A stretch of 64,000 bases of DNA from Paralichthys olivaceus (taxonomy: Eukaryota > Chordata > Actinopteri > Pleuronectiformes > Paralichthyidae): contig NC_091093.1 of assembly GCF_024713975.1 (NCBI RefSeq), forward strand, positions 23,316,501 through 23,380,500, given 5' to 3'. The number at the start of each line of letters is the position of its first letter. Position 1 is the stretch's first letter. Both the position numbers and the translations under genes were made by a program. The notes under the pieces are model-generated. The model was not told the origin of the DNA, searched no databases, and saw nothing but the letters and a program-made list of their open reading frames with translations. Shown here one piece after another: positions 24,750-43,351 of this stretch.

Positions 24750-25936
24750 CAGTACCAGACAAAAGTTTGGACACACCTTCTCATTCAATGGCTTTTTCTT
24801 TAGGTTTGTCTACATTAATTAATAAAATTGTCTACAGATTAATATTGAATACATCAAAACTATGAAGGAACACATATGGAATCATGTGGTAAACAAAAAG
24901 TGTTAGACAAACCTGAATATGTTTTATATTTTAGATTCTTCAATGTAGCTGAGCACTTGTTGGCTGCTTTACCATCACTCTGCGGTCCAATGCATCCCAG
25001 AACATCTCAATTGGGTTTAGGTTGGGTGATTGTGGAGGCCAGGTCATCTGACGCAGCACTCCATCACTCTCCTTCTTGGTCAAATTGCCCTTAAATAGCC
25101 TGGAGACGTGTTTGGGGTCACTGTCCTGTTGAAATACAAATGCTGGTCCCACTAAGCGCAAACCAGATGGGATGGCATGTCGCTGCAGAATGCTGTGGTA
25201 GCCATGCTGGTTAAGTATGCCTTAAATTTTGAATAAATCACCAACAGTGTCACCAGCAAAGCACCCCCACACCATCACACCTCCTCCTCCATACTTCAAC
25301 GTGGGAACCACTCATGTAGAGATCATCCGCTCACCCTTTCTGCATCTTACAAAGACATGGCGGGTGGAACCAAAAATCTCAAATTTGGACTCATCAGGGC
25401 TCTAATCTGAGGTGCTGTTTATTTGAGATTTCTGAGGCTGGTAACTCTAATGAACTTATCCTCAGCAGCAGATGTAACTCTTGGTCTTCCTGTCCTGGGG
25501 CGGTCCTCATGAGAGCCAGTTTCATCATTGCGCTTGATGGTTTTTGCGACTGCACTTGAGGATACATTCAAAGTTCTTGAAATATTCCAGATTGAATGAC
25601 CTTCCTGTCTTGAAGTAATGATGGTCTGTCATTTCTTTTTACTTAGTTAAGTGGTTCTTGCCATAACAAGGATTAGAACTGTAGTCGAATAGGCCTATTC
25701 ACTGTATAGAACTGTGCACCAACCCTGCCTCTGTACAACACAACTGATGGTCTCAAACACATTAACAAGGCAAGAAATTCCACAAAGCTGTCATCAAAGC
25801 AAAAGGTGGCTACTTTGAAGAATCTAAAATATAAAACATATTCTGTTTTTTGTTCACCACACAATTCCATGTGCTCCTTCATAGTTTTGATGTATTCAAT
25901 ATTAATCTGCAACTTAGACAAAAATAAAGCCATTGA
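24750..25936 (-). mobile_element. Degraded Tc1-like DNA transposon, minus orientation
   Basis: The left end starts with CAGTACCAGACAAAAGTTTGG after a TA. About 150 bp of it (24785-24950) reappears inverted at about 25800-25936, giving long terminal inverted repeats. Between them, the minus strand encodes a Tc1 transposase C terminus over about 24940-25161 (QQDSDPKHVSR, then WPPQSPNLNPIE carrying the catalytic-site Asp and Glu of the DDE triad). Upstream coding sequence (about 25160-25690) is recognisable only in pieces with several stops, so the copy is dead. The outermost 33 bp or so of the right repeat are missing where it meets the next element. Confidence 0.85.
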
Positions 25937-26498
25937 TTGCATTATGGCATCTAGACGTGGTGAAAATGTCTTGTTGATGTCAGAGGAGAATAGGCAGAGT
26001 GGTTTGAGATGATATGAAAAGCAACAGTAACTCAAACATCCACTCGTTACAACCGAGGTATGCAGAAACCATCTCTGAACGCTGCAACATTCAGGTGATA
26101 GGGTCAGAATTTGGCGTAAACATCATGAAAGCATGGATCCATCCTGCCTTGTATCAATGGTTCAAGTTGGTGGTGGTGGTGTAATGTGTGAGGGATATTT
26201 TCTTTGCATACTTTGAGCCCCTTAGTACCAATTGAGCATTGTTTAAACGCTGACTATGTCCATCCCTTTATGACCACAGTGTACCCATCTTCTGATGGCT
26301 ACTTCCAGTAGGATAATGCACCATGTCATCTCAAACTGGTTTCTTGAACCTGACAATGAGTTCACTGTACTCCAATGGCAGGAATGTTTCCAACACCTTG
26401 TTGAATCTATGCTACGAAGAATTAAGGCAGTTATGAAAGCAAAAGGGGGTCCAGCCTGGTACTAGCAAGGTCTACCTAATAAAGTGGTGAGTGTATAT
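25937..26498 (+). mobile_element. Internally deleted Tc1-like transposon, plus orientation
   Basis: Sequence such as GGCATCTAGACGTGGT (25948), AGTAACTC..CCACTCGTTACAACC (26025-26055) and the terminal AGCAAGGTCTACCTAATAAAG..GTGAGTGTA (26464-26494) matches a second, distinct teleost Tc1 family. The transposase region is shortened by internal deletions and has many stops. It abuts the minus-oriented Tc1 copy directly, so one probably inserted into the other. Confidence 0.75.
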
Positions 26499-26938
26499 TA
26501 TAATTATTATTGCAATACGAGTTGTGTCGCTTCCTTTTCTCCTCTGCGGAGTTTACTCACACTGACACACATCAAACAGAGATGAGGGAGAAGAGGCGGG
26601 GACCAGGGTGACGCATGTCGAACAGTGGAAACAGAATGTCTGAATACAAAACAAATCAACGTTGTAGCACAATTAGTGCCGCAGCTTCAGAATCAGAGCA
26701 GAAGCAGTGGTTTGTTTGTACCATGTCAGAGTGTCCTCCCTCCACACTCCTGCTGCACTTGTATATGACACAAATACTTCAATTATAGCCTCATCTCTGC
26801 TTGTGAAATGTTATATTTTCTTAATGTGGCACATTTTTATAGTTTAAAAGTTTAAACACGAGCAAAAACACAGAAAAAATAGGTAAATCCAAAGAAGTTT
26901 GTTTTCCAAAAACCATTTGGTGACATTGCAAAGACGTA

Positions 26939-27372
26939 AATTCTTCGTAACAATCATATTAAGAAATTACACCAAAGACGCAACCAGGAACACTGATCCG
27001 TATTTACCGCTTTATCTGGATTTACTTTTCAAATTTTGGCCACATGGACACAAAGCTGTATTTAACTGGTCACTTCAGGTTTCCCTCTGATGCTGATCCC
27101 AGTGAAACCACCTCAAACACTAGATTAAGACAGAGGTGATTCCAGGTGAGGAACGAATGAGAGGCGATCTTCAGTTAGCTAAAGCACATACTCCAGTATC
27201 GTGCTACCCTCGTCCTACAAACAGACACCTGTTGCTGAAATGTGCTGCAGACAGAAAGTCAACGTCTTGAGGGCTGAGGAACTTGAAAGTCATCAATGAT
27301 GCCGCATCACTGGAACACAACACAGGAGTAACAAAAATCACATGTTTTAATATCAAATCAGAGGCAACAGTA
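26939..27372 (+). repeat. Arm A of a ~430-bp inverted repeat, downstream of ercc3
   Basis: This stretch matches the reverse complement of 31571-32005 over nearly its whole length, with few substitutions and small indels. Examples are GATGCTGATCCCAGTGAAAC, GATCTTCAGTTAGCTAAAGC and CATCACTGGAACACAACACA. It lies about 370 bp past the ercc3 stop, so it may be in the ercc3 3'UTR or just beyond. A minus-strand ATTAAA (plus TTTAAT at 27346-27351) lies inside it. I recognise no element family. A dispersed non-autonomous element in two orientations and a local inverted duplication are both possible. Confidence 0.8.
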
Positions 27373-27739
27373 GTCGACACCTTGACAGGGTTTGTATATT
27401 ATTTCATCCTCAAATGTCGTGCATGGAGGTGTTTGAGGATGCTGGAGCGGAACCTTTCATATTAAACACACGGAGCAGCTGAGCCCTGCAGGCGTCTTTC
27501 GCTGCATCCTACCAGATGTACCTACCAGGAGGAAGCAGCATCCAGTATATCATCATAAGCTTAAGATAATGTTCAGTTTCTGGTTTGCTTCAGTCACTGC
27601 CATGTTCTTCACACCAGCTGGACTATCTGAAGCCTCTGTTGGTAGCACGGTTCCCAGCATATTGGCTTCAGCCGTCATTGTGCCGTTATCCAGAAGCAAC
27701 TAAGTAGGTATTTCGGTGTGACCGTCTGAGTCAGTGCAT

Positions 27740-34418
<6,679 letters not shown>

Positions 34419-35402
34419 TTTATAAACGTTTCGATCAACAGTCTTTATCAACACATGTCGGTTTAATCTTCACATTCAGTCAGAGCTGCTCTTCTGCTCA
34501 GAGCAGCTGAACTACGAGACGTTTCTGTTACTGCGACACGGTGTTAAACAGGAGATCAGTTCCGGCCAACTTCAAAATAAGAGTTTAAAAACTCCATTAC
34601 AGGTATGAAAAGATGATCAGAAAATGTACAAACAGTAAATATGTAAACTGTTATAAAATATGTTACATCACTAGATTTTTAGTCTTCTCATGTTACCGAT
34701 CCAATGTGTTGTGAAAAAGCTATTTGTCCATTATATACTGAACCGAACTACCTTTTTAATTTATGAACGTGAGTTTCTTTAATTAATCAAGTGACATTTT
34801 TTTAAATACAAGCACACTTACCAAAAAGTTCACAGCATGTGTTTTGTTCAACATTAACCTAACTATTAAAAGTTTGTTAAATAATAAAGTTAGTATTATA
34901 AAAAGGAAAATCAATCAGAAGCTGGAACCAATCAATTTGAAAAAGTATCTTATTATCTATCTATTGATATTCACACAATGGTATTGGCCTTACTTATATA
35001 ATTTGGCAAGTTTAATCTATAATGATGAGGAGAATCAAATTCTATAAGCTTTACATTTTGGGATGAATAAAACTTCATATTAACTGTCAGATAAATGTAG
35101 ACGAGTGAAAAGTACAAGATCTGAAATGAAGTGAAGTAAAATTATAACGTGGTCAGACAAGATCAAACAGTTTAATGATTTCACACAGAATTGTTTTTTT
35201 ATTTTTTTGCTTTTATTCTTGCAGGAAAGTGGCTAACTTCCTGTTTTAATGTGACTTCCCCTCAAGATGCTCAGTGTTTACTTCCGGTGTGAAAGGTGAA
35301 ATCTCTCCACACATCCATGGTTCCTCTGGTGCAGCTTCATTGTTCTATTAGAAATTACGAAGCCACGTTAAATAAGTTGCATGAATATAAAGTAGTGTTA
35401 AT
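34419..35402. promoter_or_regulatory. Divergent ercc3/gpalpp1 intergenic promoter region
   Basis: 984 bp separate the two start codons, which diverge. Both ends carry promoter-like sequence. The ercc3 side has a moderately GC-richer leader (34430-34570) with TTCCGG at 34560-34565. The gpalpp1 side has a perfect ETS site, ACTTCCGG at 35280-35287, about 115 bp before its ATG. The central 34,600-35,200 is very AT-rich with no gene. This could be one bidirectional promoter or two separate ones. Confidence 0.45.
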
Positions 35403-37886
35403 ATGTCGTCTGATGAACTGATCGGACCGGCTCTGCCTCCCATGTTCGGAGGAGACAGCGACGCAGACTCTGACAGTGAAGATGGGTGTGAGTATGAGAG
35501 CCGACGCAACCTCACCTCAGAGTCAGTGTTGTGTCGGTCACTTCGCTTTGTGTCTGGAAGAGTTTCCCTCGGTGTTCAGCTGTTTTCCTCCCCAATTGTC
35601 CAGTCGCTGGTCCCGCTCTGCCTCCGGGATACAAGCGGGGGGAACCGTCGAGCTCGTCGGATGAGAGCGAGCAGGAGGTGTCGGTGAAAAGAGCCAAGAC
35701 GAGACACTCAGCTGAAGACGGACCTGCACGGTGGGTTCAGCCATGTTACACACAGGACCACGATCAGTGGGTTTATTACTGATCAATACAATTCATTCTT
35801 CATAGATCTTCTATAACCATCAATAACAACAGCTTGTGTGTTGCCTCTTGTTGTTATTATCTTTTAGCGCTTTAATTCACTAAGGACGCGGCTCTAAGTT
35901 TGACCTCCTTCCCTCTGCAAAAAGGACAAAATGCACTTGTAAGCTGTTTGATAATGCAGTTTCTACCACAACTGCACACTGCATTGCAGAACCTGTGAAT
36001 TATTAACATTTTAGGTGCTGGTAATTTAGCTTTTGCTAGTGGTTCTGTAGAAATGGAGTAAATCACGAATAGAGATGCAACGATAAGTCGATTATACACT
36101 AACTAATCAACATAATCGCCATTTAAACTTTCGTTCTTATTCAAAGAACAGAATGTGAACTTCTAAAATTAAATTAAGTAAGAAAAAGCTTTTACTATCA
36201 ACATTTTATGTTTTGTGCAGTGAGTCAAACTCCTATAACTGCTTATAAGTTAATTATAACAATAGTTGTACCACACCACAACTGCAGTTGTAAATGTTAT
36301 TAAGCAGTTTATAAGTAAATGCTCCTCATCAAGAAGAGGCATAAAGAGTTTCCTTTGAAGACAAGTGTAATACAAAAGGGGGATTTCCCACAACCTGGCA
36401 ACCCAAAAGTTATTCAGATTAATGGCTTAAAACTGATCTGTAAAGTGTCTGTAAATAATTGATTAACCATTCATAAAGCGTTTTATTACAGCCATGTATA
36501 AATTATAGAGAATTAACAATTTAATAGTAAAATAGTACCAAAGAATTAAAAGTATCAAAAAACAGAAAAGTAACGTGTGTTTTGAACAGGGCAGAGAAAA
36601 CAAAGACACAAGATGATGACGATTTCTTTGGACCAGCTCTCCCACCAGGATTTAAGAAACAACAGAGTTCACCAGAGAGGTAAATGAACACATTTTCACT
36701 TAAGTAGTTGAGGATAACAGTGTGAATAATCACTTTAAATATGGAAGCTGTAACTTTATTGTGTTCCATCAGGCTGCCTGTGCTGGGACCAGCTTTGCCT
36801 CCTGGGTTTCGTAGAGCAGCATATGATAACGATGAGAATGATGATGATGATAACGGAGATGGTGAGGGGCCTGCCCTACCCCCAGGCTACCAGGCTCAGC
36901 CCTCCAGCAGCGAGGGAGAGGATGAGGAAGTGATTGGACCCATGCCATCCAAAGGGCCTATCAGGGACTCTGTGGCTCAGGACTTTGAGCGCAGAGCACA
37001 GAGGATGAAAGATAAGCTCACTGGAGATGTTAGTCCTCCTTTTCTTCCCTTAATTGTATTTGCGTAGTCTACACTGTACAAATGCTACAGTTTATAGTTC
37101 TCGGCTTTAAAAAATATAATATTTAAAACATAAGTTACGCAAAATGTTTGGAGCTACAATTTCCTGTTCCTTTTAAGGTTTTCTTCCTCTGCAGTCTGAC
37201 TTAATTCTGTGTGTTTCTGTGTAATTAGGAGACTCCTGAGGTACTTTCCAGAGAAACATGGATGACAGAGCTCCCACCAGAACTGCAGCACATTGGTTTA
37301 GGGGCTCGAACTTTCAAGAAGAAATCAGGTCCGGAGAACAAAGATCGCTCCATGTGGACAGATACACCAGCAGACAGAGAGCGCAAGGCCAGGGTAAAAC
37401 AACTTATCTGTCATTTTTATCAAGCGTCTTGGAGCCTTTATATATTACTTTACTTTCATCGGTCTGTTCTTGCCTAATAGGAACGCCTCGAGAAAAAGAA
37501 GAAGGGTGAGGAGGAGGAGGAGAAAGACAGTGTCCCACAAGTCCCCCGGAAGGACTTAGAAATGGCAGAGACAGTGTCAAAGTATAATGTAAGTGCTTTT
37601 ACCTCATTATTCCTTTTTCCTGAATGTCTCTCTATATATAATGAATGACCCCACTCCCTGCTTTCAGGAGTCTAAGCGTGCTGAGTCTCTGATGACTTTG
37701 CACTCAAAGAAAATGAAAGAAAAAGCAAAGGAGAAGGCCGACAAGCCAGTGGAGAGGAGGCCGTTCGATCGAGACGAGGACCTGCAGGTGAATCGCTTCG
37801 ACGAGGCCCAAAAGCAGCGGCTGCTGAAGAAATCTCAGGAGCTGAACACGCGTTTCTCCCACAGCAAGGACCGAATGTTCCTGTAA
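35403..37886 (+). CDS. gpalpp1: GPALPP motifs-containing protein 1
   Basis: Complete 7-exon gene: 35403-35487, 35604-35730, 36590-36679, 36773-37028, 37229-37393, 37481-37588, 37668-37886. The 1,050 nt gives 349 aa (human about 340). The protein starts MSSDELIGPALPPMF. It carries five GPALPP motifs, each at the head of an acidic or serine-rich segment (GPALPPMF, GPALPPGYK, GPALPPGFKK, GPALPPGFRR, GPALPPGYQ), then the basic, helical C-terminal DUF3752 region ending NTRFSHSKDRMFL. Function is poorly known; a nuclear role is inferred from its charge. The exon-1 donor (GGT|GTGAGT) was chosen because it alone keeps frame into the second GPALPP motif. The gene diverges from ercc3 and is followed in the same direction by gtf2f2, as in human 13q14. 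Confidence 0.95.
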
Positions 37887-39015
37887 CAGTCAAGAATGTG
37901 CTGTGTTTAAATGTGCAGACCTGCAGCCACAGTCGAGCTGGTGATATTTTCATACCGAGTTTTTTACAACATTGGCTGTCTCTACAGATGCAGGTCTGTG
38001 AGGATTTCATTTTGTGTTGGTATATGAGGTCACATAAACTTTATAAAACAGACTATATGACATGACTGGACTGGAAAATGCCTCAAACTGATTCATGCTG
38101 TTATAAAGCTGCAGCTAGTGAAACTTGTTTTTGTTCAGGAGACCCTGTTTCAGGTCTAATGATATGGAAGTGAATATTAAAGCTGTGCATTTTTCTTATA
38201 TTGATATCCAGTGAAATCAGGTAATGTTTTGAAATTTGGAACCAATAATCTGTTCAATTAAATGATGTTGATTTTCATCCCGTTGGACTGAAGTCACATT
38301 TGTAATTTTTTCTCTGATAAGCTGGAAAATGTCAGGATATTCTTATAATTCAGCACATATATATCCCAAGGTCCAACAGTACCCTTCATCTAAATCAAGC
38401 CGCACCATATTGCACACGCTTTCTTTACTTTTTCTTAAAGATCCATGAATTATACTGTAGGAAATCAGTGAAAATGTAAGAAAAAAACTGAGAAGAAAGT
38501 GACAAAAAGACCCTTTGTCTTTGTTTAAACAGAGTTAGCACCACTATTCATAATATGAAGCATTATATAACAAATTTGCAAACTATTATTTTTTCAAACC
38601 CGATTTCTCTTTGGCGTCCTGCTAGAAAAGTAGAAAACCGACTGATTTATTTGATTACATGTAAAACCTTTTTTTTGTGGTGCAGATTGCTGTAAAATGC
38701 GTTGTTACGCCACATGTACCCTTTGTAGCGTCATAGTCTTTTATGTTATATCAATAAATATAATTGTCTTTGTTCTATTTTAAATTGATCAAACTTTACC
38801 TTATTTTCTTTAAGATATATGTATATATAAATGAAGTCTTGGATTTGTTGTTATCTCACATCTATGCATTAACTGTAGTTATAAAGAAAGACTGCTGCTG
38901 GTGTTGGGAGACATAAGAAGGAAGACAAAAGCCGATTGTCCCTTCAGAGCTGCCGTAGTACATCGTTCGCATGCGTGTGCTGTTGCGTTGACGAGCTTTC
39001 TTTATTGTTTAAAAC
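37887..39015. other. gpalpp1 3'UTR and gtf2f2 upstream region
   Basis: 1,129 bp between the gpalpp1 stop and the gtf2f2 ATG. An AATAAA (about 38753-38758, in TATCAATAAATATAATTG) is a candidate gpalpp1 poly(A) signal, about 870 bp after the stop. The last 120 bp before the gtf2f2 ATG are GC-richer, but no TATA box was found. No further gene is present. Confidence 0.4.
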
Positions 39016-42000
39016 ATGTCCGAAAAAGGAGAAGTGGATTTAACTGGTGCCAAACAGAACACGGGGGTTTGGCTCGTGAAGGTGCGTGTTCGTTTATATC
39101 CATGAATTAATCTCATCGAATTACAGGGTCCGTTCAAACGCAGCTAAAGCTAACAGTCACGTAGCTTAGCATGCTGCTACGAGCGTTGTGGCTAACGCAG
39201 GATAACGAGGAGCTGAGTGATAAATACTCGTCGTTCGGTTACTGTGATGTCACTTTACTGTTGTTCCAACGAGAGTCCAGTGATTCTGCAGCTGTCGTGA
39301 TGAAGAACTGTGAAGGAACAGTAAACACAGCCAACGAACATGTTTTCATGATGGTGGCAAACTCAGCTCCTGTGTTTATGTTCTCTGAATAAAAGGTTTT
39401 CGCTGTGGGAATCAGAGACCAGAGGTCCAGACATCCACTTTCTATTCACTTGAATTGGAAGTGAATTGAAATAACAGGCTATATAAAGACAATGGTGGTT
39501 TAAACTAGTGCTTTATAACGGTTTAACAATTTATTCCAATAGTTTGATTCCACTCCTTGAACCACTTCAGGTTAATATGAAGTGTATATGAGGTCAACAA
39601 TGAGGCTTACATTTTCTTTTTTAAATAAGTACTGCATGTTTAGATCTTTCAAGGGAATTGTTGGGCCTTAAAATGATGCAGCCACAGATTTTAATCTCAT
39701 GATCAAACTAGTGAAAGCATCTCTCATAAAATAAACCCATCTTTATTCACACAGGTGCCCAAATACCTTTCTCAGCAATGGGCAAAAGCGTCTGGCAGAG
39801 GCGAGGTCGGGAAACTCCGCATCTGCAAGTATGTGAAACGACTGAGCATCTGTGCAAAAGCAGAATTCAGTGTTTACGTGTGAGAAAATAGAAATATGAT
39901 TTGTCGTGATGCAGGGTACATTTCTTGTAGTGTTGCTGATGCATTTCAGATTGAATTTTATGACCTGTTATTCTTATCGTCGTTATAATTTTTCTCTCCT
40001 AGGAAAGGAAACCAAGGAAAAGCAGAGGCAAGTGATATTTGAAAGAAGTACAATTCATCCACGTTGAATTATGTTTGGAACCGTCATTAATAGCATACAT
40101 GACTGTGTTTTTGAATTGTTATACTGCTGTAGGATAATAGATCAAAAGTAAGAACATTTACTGAAAAGCCAAAAAATGATGCTGCTTCTCCACAGGTGAG
40201 TTTTACTCTGAATGAAGAGCTGACGGTGATTGAGGGTATAGATGCCAAGAAGGCGTCTGTGCCCCGTGAGCACCCGTTCACCATGCAGTCAGTGGGAGGT
40301 CAATTGTTGGCGGTCTACTCTGAGAATTCGGCAGGTGAGTCCCTCACCTCAATACAAGAGGATGCCAAGTGTAAATTTGTGTTATATTAACGACCTGTTT
40401 GTTCTAGAGCCCAGAGGTAAGTTCTGTGTTGTCAGGTGGTGGTGGCATCTATCCCGCTGCTGTTTGTACTGCTTGCTGTCTTTCATGCACAGTCCTTCCC
40501 CGTCTGCCCTGCTTGTCTAAGTTTTGTGAACTGTCAGAAAACGTTTCCCTCTGAAATTACCCTCTGTACAAATGTACTGTACATAACGGACAATACACAG
40601 ACTCATTAAAACATAGTGGCAAGCTGGTCTGTTGGAAATATGTTTGTGTTTCTGTCTCTGTGTGTATTTGAGTTTGTTTTTAATCACTTGTCAGTCATTT
40701 GTTGTGGTTTGATTTTTTCAATCCACTGTCATGCACTTCAGCAGATTGAGTAAATGATCCGGAATCTATGGCCTGATTTGGAATTGATTTAACATAGACT
40801 AGATCAATATCAACACAAATCATTCCCAGTGTGGTGATGATTTAATTTGTGCATGGGTGTCTTTGGTTTGGTTTGAATTTCACCAGCCTTGTCTGCCTCC
40901 TGAAAGTAATTTAGACATTTTGTTGCTATGGGTGCTGGTGAGCTTGTGCTTCCATGCTTACGTTGGGACGCCATCGTATAAGTGTGTGTGTGTGTGTGTG
41001 TGTGTATGTTTTTTGCTCTTTAGGGCTGCACAGCTGAAATGGCATTAGTATTTTTTATTTTCATAAGTACAACTAGAAATGAATAATTTTTAATGGAGAC
41101 CTGCCTAAGGCAGCGGCTGAAAGAGAAGAGAGGTAACTATTGTTTACTATTTAACTTTACACTGGAGAAATGCATTGCAAACATACAGTGTTTTACTCTG
41201 TTTCAAATAATATGTTAGGTATTTGTGCAGCCCTGTTGTGGATGTGTGTTTGTGGTGGGACAGGGTGTCTGCGCTGGCTTGTTGTAAGGGCATGCTTGCT
41301 TTGCTTATGTGCTCATGTGTATATTTGTACATACACAGAGTGGCACTGTGTGATTTAACGTTTTCGTGTGCGACTAAACCCTAGTTACTGTTCGATCCCC
41401 TCCTCCCTCCGTCTTCCATCCCCTATATTTTCATGTTCACCATCCCTCCCTCCCTTCCTGTAGGCCAGTCAGAAGAGAGATCTGATGGCACCAGCTCAGG
41501 TTCGGGGGCGGGGGCAGGTCCAGGTGAGTCCTCCGCATCGCCTGTGAGTGACAAAAAATTGCACCACTGGGAATCAAACACACTGAGTGTGTAATATTTT
41601 TTGGGGATGAATGGCTTTTGTAGAATCACAATAGAGACATATACATGCTTTGGAGGATGACTTGGTACCAAGTCTCATCTTAGTTTGCACCATCCTGACT
41701 GGAAGGTGGGGATATGGTCAGAGATGAGATTGTGCTTGAGCACAGTGCTACCTGATCAGGACAATGGCTTTAGTCGTCAGTAATGTTAGTTCATATCTCT
41801 GCTGGAAATGTTCATTGGAGTTAAGCTTCCTTCAAATCTCGATATAAATAAGCCAAGACTCTGTGACGTGATCGAGTGGTTCTTTAGTCAGTTGTTTAAG
41901 AATTAGGGATTTCCTTTCTTCTTTTACCTGTTCAGGGTATTTAAATCATTTGGTCACATCATTTTGGGTTAAACTAGCTACTTTCAGACACACACTGAAC

Positions 42001-43351
42001 TCCTGAAATTATCTGGAGGGGCTGTACGTGAGAACAAATAAGCCGTTACGAATACGTAACGGCTTAATAGAGCTGTTATCGGGAAATAAACTTTACTGGT
42101 CATGATTTTGCTGACATGCTGAATTTCTTTCAACTTTAGGAGAGAGCTCTGATTAAACGTGATTCATAAATTTGGAAACCCTCGTTTCTGGGGTGTATTG
42201 TTTTTCTCTCTTAAGAAATTGCCCATTGTTCACTTACACATACAAACACTCCATTCAGGTACCAAAGAAACAAACATGCACTAAAAGCTCATTGGGACTT
42301 CAAGTTTCTATTGAACTATTCTTTTAATCTACTCTGCTCTTTTTCAGATAAAATAGCCTTGGAGGGAGTGGTAGTGCAGAGAGCAGAGTGCAGACCTGCT
42401 GTTAGTGAAAGTTACATGAAGCTGAAGAGGTGAGTATTTATTTCAAGTCTTTTCAACTAGAAGTTTATAGTTAAACTATATGACATCATGCCTCATCTTC
42501 ATTTCTTTCTCAAAAGGATTTGATAATGACATGTTAGAAATCATTCCTGTTTTTCGGGGAAATAAAGGCATCAGAAACGTTTTACTCACAAATATCGGTA
42601 TCAGTCTGCGGAGGCACTGAAATATAGGTTAACTGGGTACAACTAGGTATCACATTGAAATATAGTGTACAGGTGTGGAAACGGTTTATGTCATATTTAT
42701 GAGCATTTCTTATTATCTAACAGGTTACAAATAGAGGAGTCCTCTAAGCCAACCAGGCTGTCGCAACAGTTGGACAAAGCGGTCACCAGCAACTACAAAC
42801 CTGTGGCCAACCATGCTTACAATGTAAGGAATAAATACTGTGTAGGATTGTAACGTAAGGTGTGCGCCCTTAAGTGATACCTGACCACAGTCTGTTGTAA
42901 CTGTATTTCTTCAGCTCGAGTATGATCGCAAAAAGAAGGAAGAGGGCAAGAGAGCGAGAGTGGACAAACAGCAGGTGTTGGACATGTTGTTTTCTGCTTT
43001 TGAGAAGCACCAGTTCTACAACATCAAGGACCTGGTGGATATCACCAAACAGCCTGTGGTAAGACAACAGGGCAACAAGAGAAGGAAGAACACAATTACA
43101 TTTTTGAGATCTTTGTGTTAATTGTTGCTGCTTTATCTTGAGAGAATAAATTATGGATAATAGATTATATGCAGTAAATGCATTTGTTCTTACTAACTTG
43201 AAAGTAACTTTTGTCTTTTGTCTCCCAGAGTTACTTGAAGGAAATCTTGAGAGATATTGGCATCTACAACGTGAAGGGAACACACAAGAACACATGGGAG
43301 CTCAAGCCTGAGTACCGACATTACCGCGCCGAGGAAAAGACTGATGAATAG
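39016..43351 (+). CDS. gtf2f2: General transcription factor IIF subunit 2 (RAP30)
   Basis: Complete 9-exon model: 39016-39081, 39755-39828, 40003-40027, 40196-40334, 41464-41523, 42348-42429, 42724-42823, 42915-43058, 43229-43351. The 813 nt gives 270 aa. Skipping the 60-nt fifth exon gives 250 aa, matching human (249). The N terminus (MSEKGEVDLTGAKQNTGVWL) and EHPFTMQSVGGQ belong to the beta-barrel dimerisation domain with RAP74. QIEESSKPTRLSQQLDK is the linker, and KKKEEGKRARVDKQQVLDML opens the winged-helix DNA-binding domain, which ends THKNTWELKPEYRHY. TFIIF escorts RNA polymerase II into the preinitiation complex. The exon-3 donor is AG|GCAAGT, a GC-AG intron; no GT site keeps the frame. 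The 60-nt exon adds a Ser/Gly/Ala-rich loop. Confidence 0.95.
40982..41005. repeat. (GT)n microsatellite in a gtf2f2 intron
   Basis: A pure GT run of about 24 bp in the intron between exons 40196-40334 and 41464-41523. Confidence 0.9.
42039..42066. repeat. Perfect 12-bp hairpin with 4-base loop
   Basis: TAAGCCGTTACG, loop AATA, CGTAACGGCTTA, in the gtf2f2 intron between 41523 and 42348. The arms are exact complements and include two CpGs each, unusual in this AT-rich intron. There is no transposon context and the function is unknown. Confidence 0.85.
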
